A stretch of DNA of 58,265 nucleotides, taken from contig JAFVDX010000026.1 of the NCBI GenBank assembly GCA_017478225.1, positions 1 to 58,265 of the forward strand, read 5' to 3'. The translations under genes and the position numbers were made by a program. Positions 56,401 to 58,265 of this stretch are shown in pieces (positions within the stretch are counted from its first letter, which is position 1; each line of letters opens with the position of its first letter). Below the pieces are notes generated by a model. It made no database searches and was not told the DNA's origin. It saw only the letters and a list, made by a program, of their open reading frames with translations. Origin of the DNA: Paludibacteraceae bacterium. Its GTDB lineage: Bacteria; Bacteroidota; Bacteroidia; Bacteroidales; Paludibacteraceae.

Positions 56401-58265
56401 TGGTGGTAACAGCCTCGTATAGTGGTACTAATTGCCATAGTTCAGTAGTGGTTGGTTGGACAGCGACTGAGCCGGATATGGCTTCACCAGGAGAAAAAAC
56501 TATTACAATATCTTACGAGGGAAAAACCGTAGATTATAACATTGTTGTTGCTGAACCTATTGTGTTGCCAAAATATAATGTTATATGGTCAGTAGATGGA
56601 GTTGAAACGAAAGTAGAATATGAGGAAGGTGCAGTGCTTGAGTTGCCTTCAATAGAAATAGATGATTGTGAAGACGGCAAGAAATTTGTAGGTTGGACAG
56701 CAGAGCCAAATTATTCCGGCGAAGATGCTCCTGCGGATTTGTTCACGACAGTAAGTAATACAGTAACATCTGACCTGACTTATTATGCAGTTTATGCTGT
56801 GGCATCCGGCGGAACAGGTACGAGTGATGTGGTTGATGTATTAGACAGAGCCTTGACCGAAGTCACTAATACCACTTATACTGAATGGTCAGGCAAGTCA
56901 GTTACATCGTCTGCAGTGTATGCCGGTCAGTCTGCAGGTGGTAATGAATCGATACAATTGCGCTCAAATAATAATAATTCAGGTATCATTACAACCACTT
57001 CGGGTGGAAAAGTGAAGAAAATAGTAGTAGAATGGCAGTCAAGCACAAGTGATGGCAGGACAATAAATATATATGGTAAAAATAGTGCTTATAGTTCGGT
57101 GGCAGACTTATATAACTCTACTACTCAAGGTGATTTGCTTGGCACGATTGTTAATGGAACAAGTACAGAATTGGTGGTCGATGGAGATTATGAGTATATA
57201 GGTATCCGTTCTGCAAGTGGTGCATTATATCTGTCAAGCGTAGAGATAACATGGTCTGCCGCAGGCGGTAGTAGCACTACTTACAGTGATTATACAACAA
57301 AATGCGGTAAGATAGAAAACACTTATACCATCACATGGAATGTAGAGGGTGTAGAGACGACCTCTGTAGTTGAGTATGGCGCAATGCCTGCATACGAAGG
57401 TGTACCTGAGAAAGCGATGGACGCACAATATACATACGAATTCAGCGGTTGGAGTCCTGCCTTGGTAGCCGTAACGGGCGATGCAACATATACTGCTCTG
57501 TTCACTTCAACTCTTCGTTCTTATACCATCACTTGGAATGTAGAGGGTGTAGAGACGACCTCTGTAGTTGAATATGGCGCAATGCCTGCATATAAAGGCG
57601 TGCCTGAGAAAGCGATGGACGCACAATACACATACGAATTCAGTGGTTGGAGTCCTGCCTTGGTAGCAGTAACTGGCGATGCAACATATACCGCTCAGTT
57701 TGATGGTACCTTGCGTAAATATTTAATTACCTTCTATAATGAGGATGGAGTAACGGTGGTAGAATCCAAAGAATGGGAATATGGTGAAATGCCGACATGC
57801 GCAGAACCTACTAAGCCTGCTCAAGAAGGTCATGAATTTGCGTTTGCAGGTTGGGCTCCAACAGTAGTCAAAGTAAGTGGTGAGGCTTCATATATTGCAA
57901 CATATAATGATATCACCCTAGGCTTTACCATTCTCTTCAAGAACGATGATGGAAGTGAATTGGATAAACAGACCGTATCTTATGGTGAGATTCCTGTATA
58001 TGCAGGCACAAAACCGACTAAAGAAGCCGATGCTCAATATACATACGAGTTCGCAGGTTGGACACCTCAGATAGTGGCAGTAACGGGATACGCTGAATAT
58101 GTTGCAACCTATACCTCCACTCTCCGTGAATACACAGTTACTTGGGTAGTTAATGGAGTAGAGAGCACAGCACAAGTGGCATACGGCACAACTCCAACAG
58201 CACCTGAGGTAGAGAATTATCAGACCGTAGATAAGGTTTATACTTTCTTAGGTTGGGATAAGGCA
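53478..58265 (+). CDS. Very large secreted endonuclease I-type nuclease with repeat domains (partial, 3' end outside window)
   Basis: The frame is open from ATG 53478 to the window edge: at least 1596 residues with no stop. A signal peptide (about 22 residues) is followed by an endonuclease I-family domain (about 30-280) with EHTVPQSWF near residue 120, YPTDIKMNSVRSNYPYG near 140, GDIARGYFYM near 200 and RNNAIYAHQRNRNPF near 260; these carry the His and Asn residues expected of this HNH-like fold. Then come beta-sandwich and bacterial Ig-like (Big_2) domains (about 530-690) and many InlB/Listeria-type B repeats (YTITWNVEGVETT, YEFSGWSPALVAVTGDATYTA). A block of about 1 kb occurs twice (55563 and 56571). 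It probably digests extracellular DNA; a sorting domain may lie beyond the window. Confidence 0.85.
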   Translation, partial: MKKHFLFVSVLLAMFVVGVYASDITPSVTLTEYYASINGKSATNDALRETLCGVISANYNSIGYSSLASAVYNASSNPSDFVNGSNNTLEDIYSSKAYLSSDNKSSAKDCGEGWNKEHTVPQSWFGGSSPMYSDAFHIYPTDIKMNSVRSNYPYGENSASKDCSTYGYGHLGTSTFAGYTGQVFDPGEGGENGSYKGDIARGYFYMVTRYRTTNFTSGSGNVCFTYTNGIADLTTYTLNLMLKWHREDPVSEKELKRNNAIYAHQRNRNPFIDYPDLVEYIWGERKGENVVLTSLVSAYSDEYGGGATIEPYNLTLYRNGEVEILNGLEEIYTLPTTDENACEEWVFDGWSATKVSAVSQKPAYITKVSTAGTVYAVYKNIEISGGGVSNVTMTFADQFSEQTDLDGSTLTLSNSTISFAKGGKSGSAPTYYTSGSAVRFYANNTITISSTATITGITLTTTQADYSNSSVNTGSFSEGVWSGESNSVVITNTATSGHWRITAITVTTTGGTVTTTYASDAECDVVPIDPTVSFENAAVSVAYGEIVNNGLSTNSNGVVTFSSNNESVAMVDETGEVVTKGVGTATITANIAATRRYNAASASYVLTVTKATPIITINNTIKTKLKVGDEDLFEAESNLGSIEFSSSDPTVATIDELGIISAVKSGTTHIRAFVSATQNYYSAEQGYDLTVEDIVKYNIIWSVDGVETKVEYEGGAVLELPSIEIDDCEDGKKFVGWTAEPNYSGEDAPADLFTTVSISNTVTSDLTYYAVYAVASGGTGASDVVDVLDRALTEATGSSYSAWSGKKATSDAVYAGQSAGGNDAIQLRSSNSNSGIITTTSGGKVKKIVVEWQSSTSDGRTINIYGKNSAYSSAADLYSSTTQGDLLGTIVNGTSTELVVDGDYEYIGIRSASGALYLSSVEITWSAAGGSSTTYSDYSVLCGEAIPCTIESISVNTNEAKTEYEVGDEFTTNGVVVTASYSGTNCHSSVVVGWTATEPDMASPGEKTITISYEGKTVDYNIVVAEPIVLPKYNVIWSVDGVETKVEYEEGAVLELPSIEIDDCEDGKKFVGWTAEPNYSGEDAPADLFTTVSNTVTSDLTYYAVYAVASGGTGTSDVVDVLDRALTEVTNTTYTEWSGKSVTSSAVYAGQSAGGNESIQLRSNNNNSGIITTTSGGKVKKIVVEWQSSTSDGRTINIYGKNSAYSSVADLYNSTTQGDLLGTIVNGTSTELVVDGDYEYIGIRSASGALYLSSVEITWSAAGGSSTTYSDYTTKCGKIENTYTITWNVEGVETTSVVEYGAMPAYEGVPEKAMDAQYTYEFSGWSPALVAVTGDATYTALFTSTLRSYTITWNVEGVETTSVVEYGAMPAYKGVPEKAMDAQYTYEFSGWSPALVAVTGDATYTAQFDGTLRKYLITFYNEDGVTVVESKEWEYGEMPTCAEPTKPAQEGHEFAFAGWAPTVVKVSGEASYIATYNDITLGFTILFKNDDGSELDKQTVSYGEIPVYAGTKPTKEADAQYTYEFAGWTPQIVAVTGYAEYVATYTSTLREYTVTWVVNGVESTAQVAYGTTPTAPEVENYQTVDKVYTFLGWDKA
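55563..57290 (+). repeat. Internal tandem duplication of about 1 kb within the nuclease gene
   Basis: The segment starting AAATATAAT at 55563 recurs at 56571 (offset 1008), and later parts recur at an offset of about 1003 because one copy lacks 6 bases. Identity is very high over about 240 bp at the start and about 300 bp at the end (for example 55988-56280 against 56991-57290), lower in the middle. The reading frame is kept. Confidence 0.85.
57315..57700 (+). repeat. Near-identical B-repeats in the nuclease gene
   Basis: Two copies of a roughly 200-bp unit encoding YTITWNVEGVETTSVVEYGA to FSGWSPALVAVTGDATYTA are almost identical at the DNA level (from about 57325 and about 57523). More distant copies follow to the window end. 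Confidence 0.8.

Overview
The window looks like a chromosomal segment of a Bacteroidota bacterium, most likely order Bacteroidales. The reasons are: promoters of the TTTG-N19/20-TAnnTTTG type in front of many genes, no clear Shine-Dalgarno sequences, a primary sigma factor without region 1.1, a C-terminal type IX secretion (T9SS) sorting domain on the alpha-amylase, a GldJ/GldK-type lipoprotein, and a Na+-translocating methylmalonyl-CoA decarboxylase operon, as in propionate producers. T9SS parts argue for a Paludibacteraceae- or Porphyromonadaceae-like lineage rather than Bacteroides proper; I cannot fix the genus.

Layout. 1-4.0 kb: the end of a secreted repeat protein and a secreted GH13 alpha-amylase. 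4.6-7.2 kb: tRNA-Ser and an ExbB/ExbD energy-transduction operon. 7.4-11.8 kb: rpoD, a small orphan gene, two deoxynucleoside kinases, a XerC-type recombinase and a hibernation factor. 12.0-27.3 kb: the old bacterial block tRNA-Thr, Tyr, Gly, Thr, tuf, tRNA-Trp, secE, nusG, rplKAJL, rpoBC, then rpsO. 27.6-32.2 kb: an OmpA/TPR lipoprotein, thiL, an FKBP-type lipoprotein and folC. 32.2-36.9 kb (minus strand): mce and the methylmalonyl-CoA decarboxylase genes, which together turn methylmalonyl-CoA into propionyl-CoA and pump Na+. 37-43 kb: an outer-membrane protein, cdaA (c-di-AMP) with folP, a GldJ-like lipoprotein, a lytic transglycosylase and udk. 43-49.5 kb: potBC, rpsT with tRNA-Glu, mpl, dCMP deaminase and a CtpA protease, with two copies of a small inverted-repeat element. 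49.5-58.3 kb: tRNA-Leu, korAB, rpsU and a very large secreted nuclease with repeat domains that runs off the end.

Two genome-scale signals stand out. First, base composition flips sharply between about 12.0 and 13.6 kb: to the left the plus strand is C>G, to the right G>C, whichever way the genes point. That is the sign of a replication origin, and the flip region holds a 35-bp iteron-like array and AT-rich direct repeats. Second, many gene spacers are filled with 9-bp repeats (TCTAGTNNN or TCTAANNNN) whose orientation follows the side of the flip rather than gene direction. I do not know of a description of this repeat family; it is my best candidate for something new.
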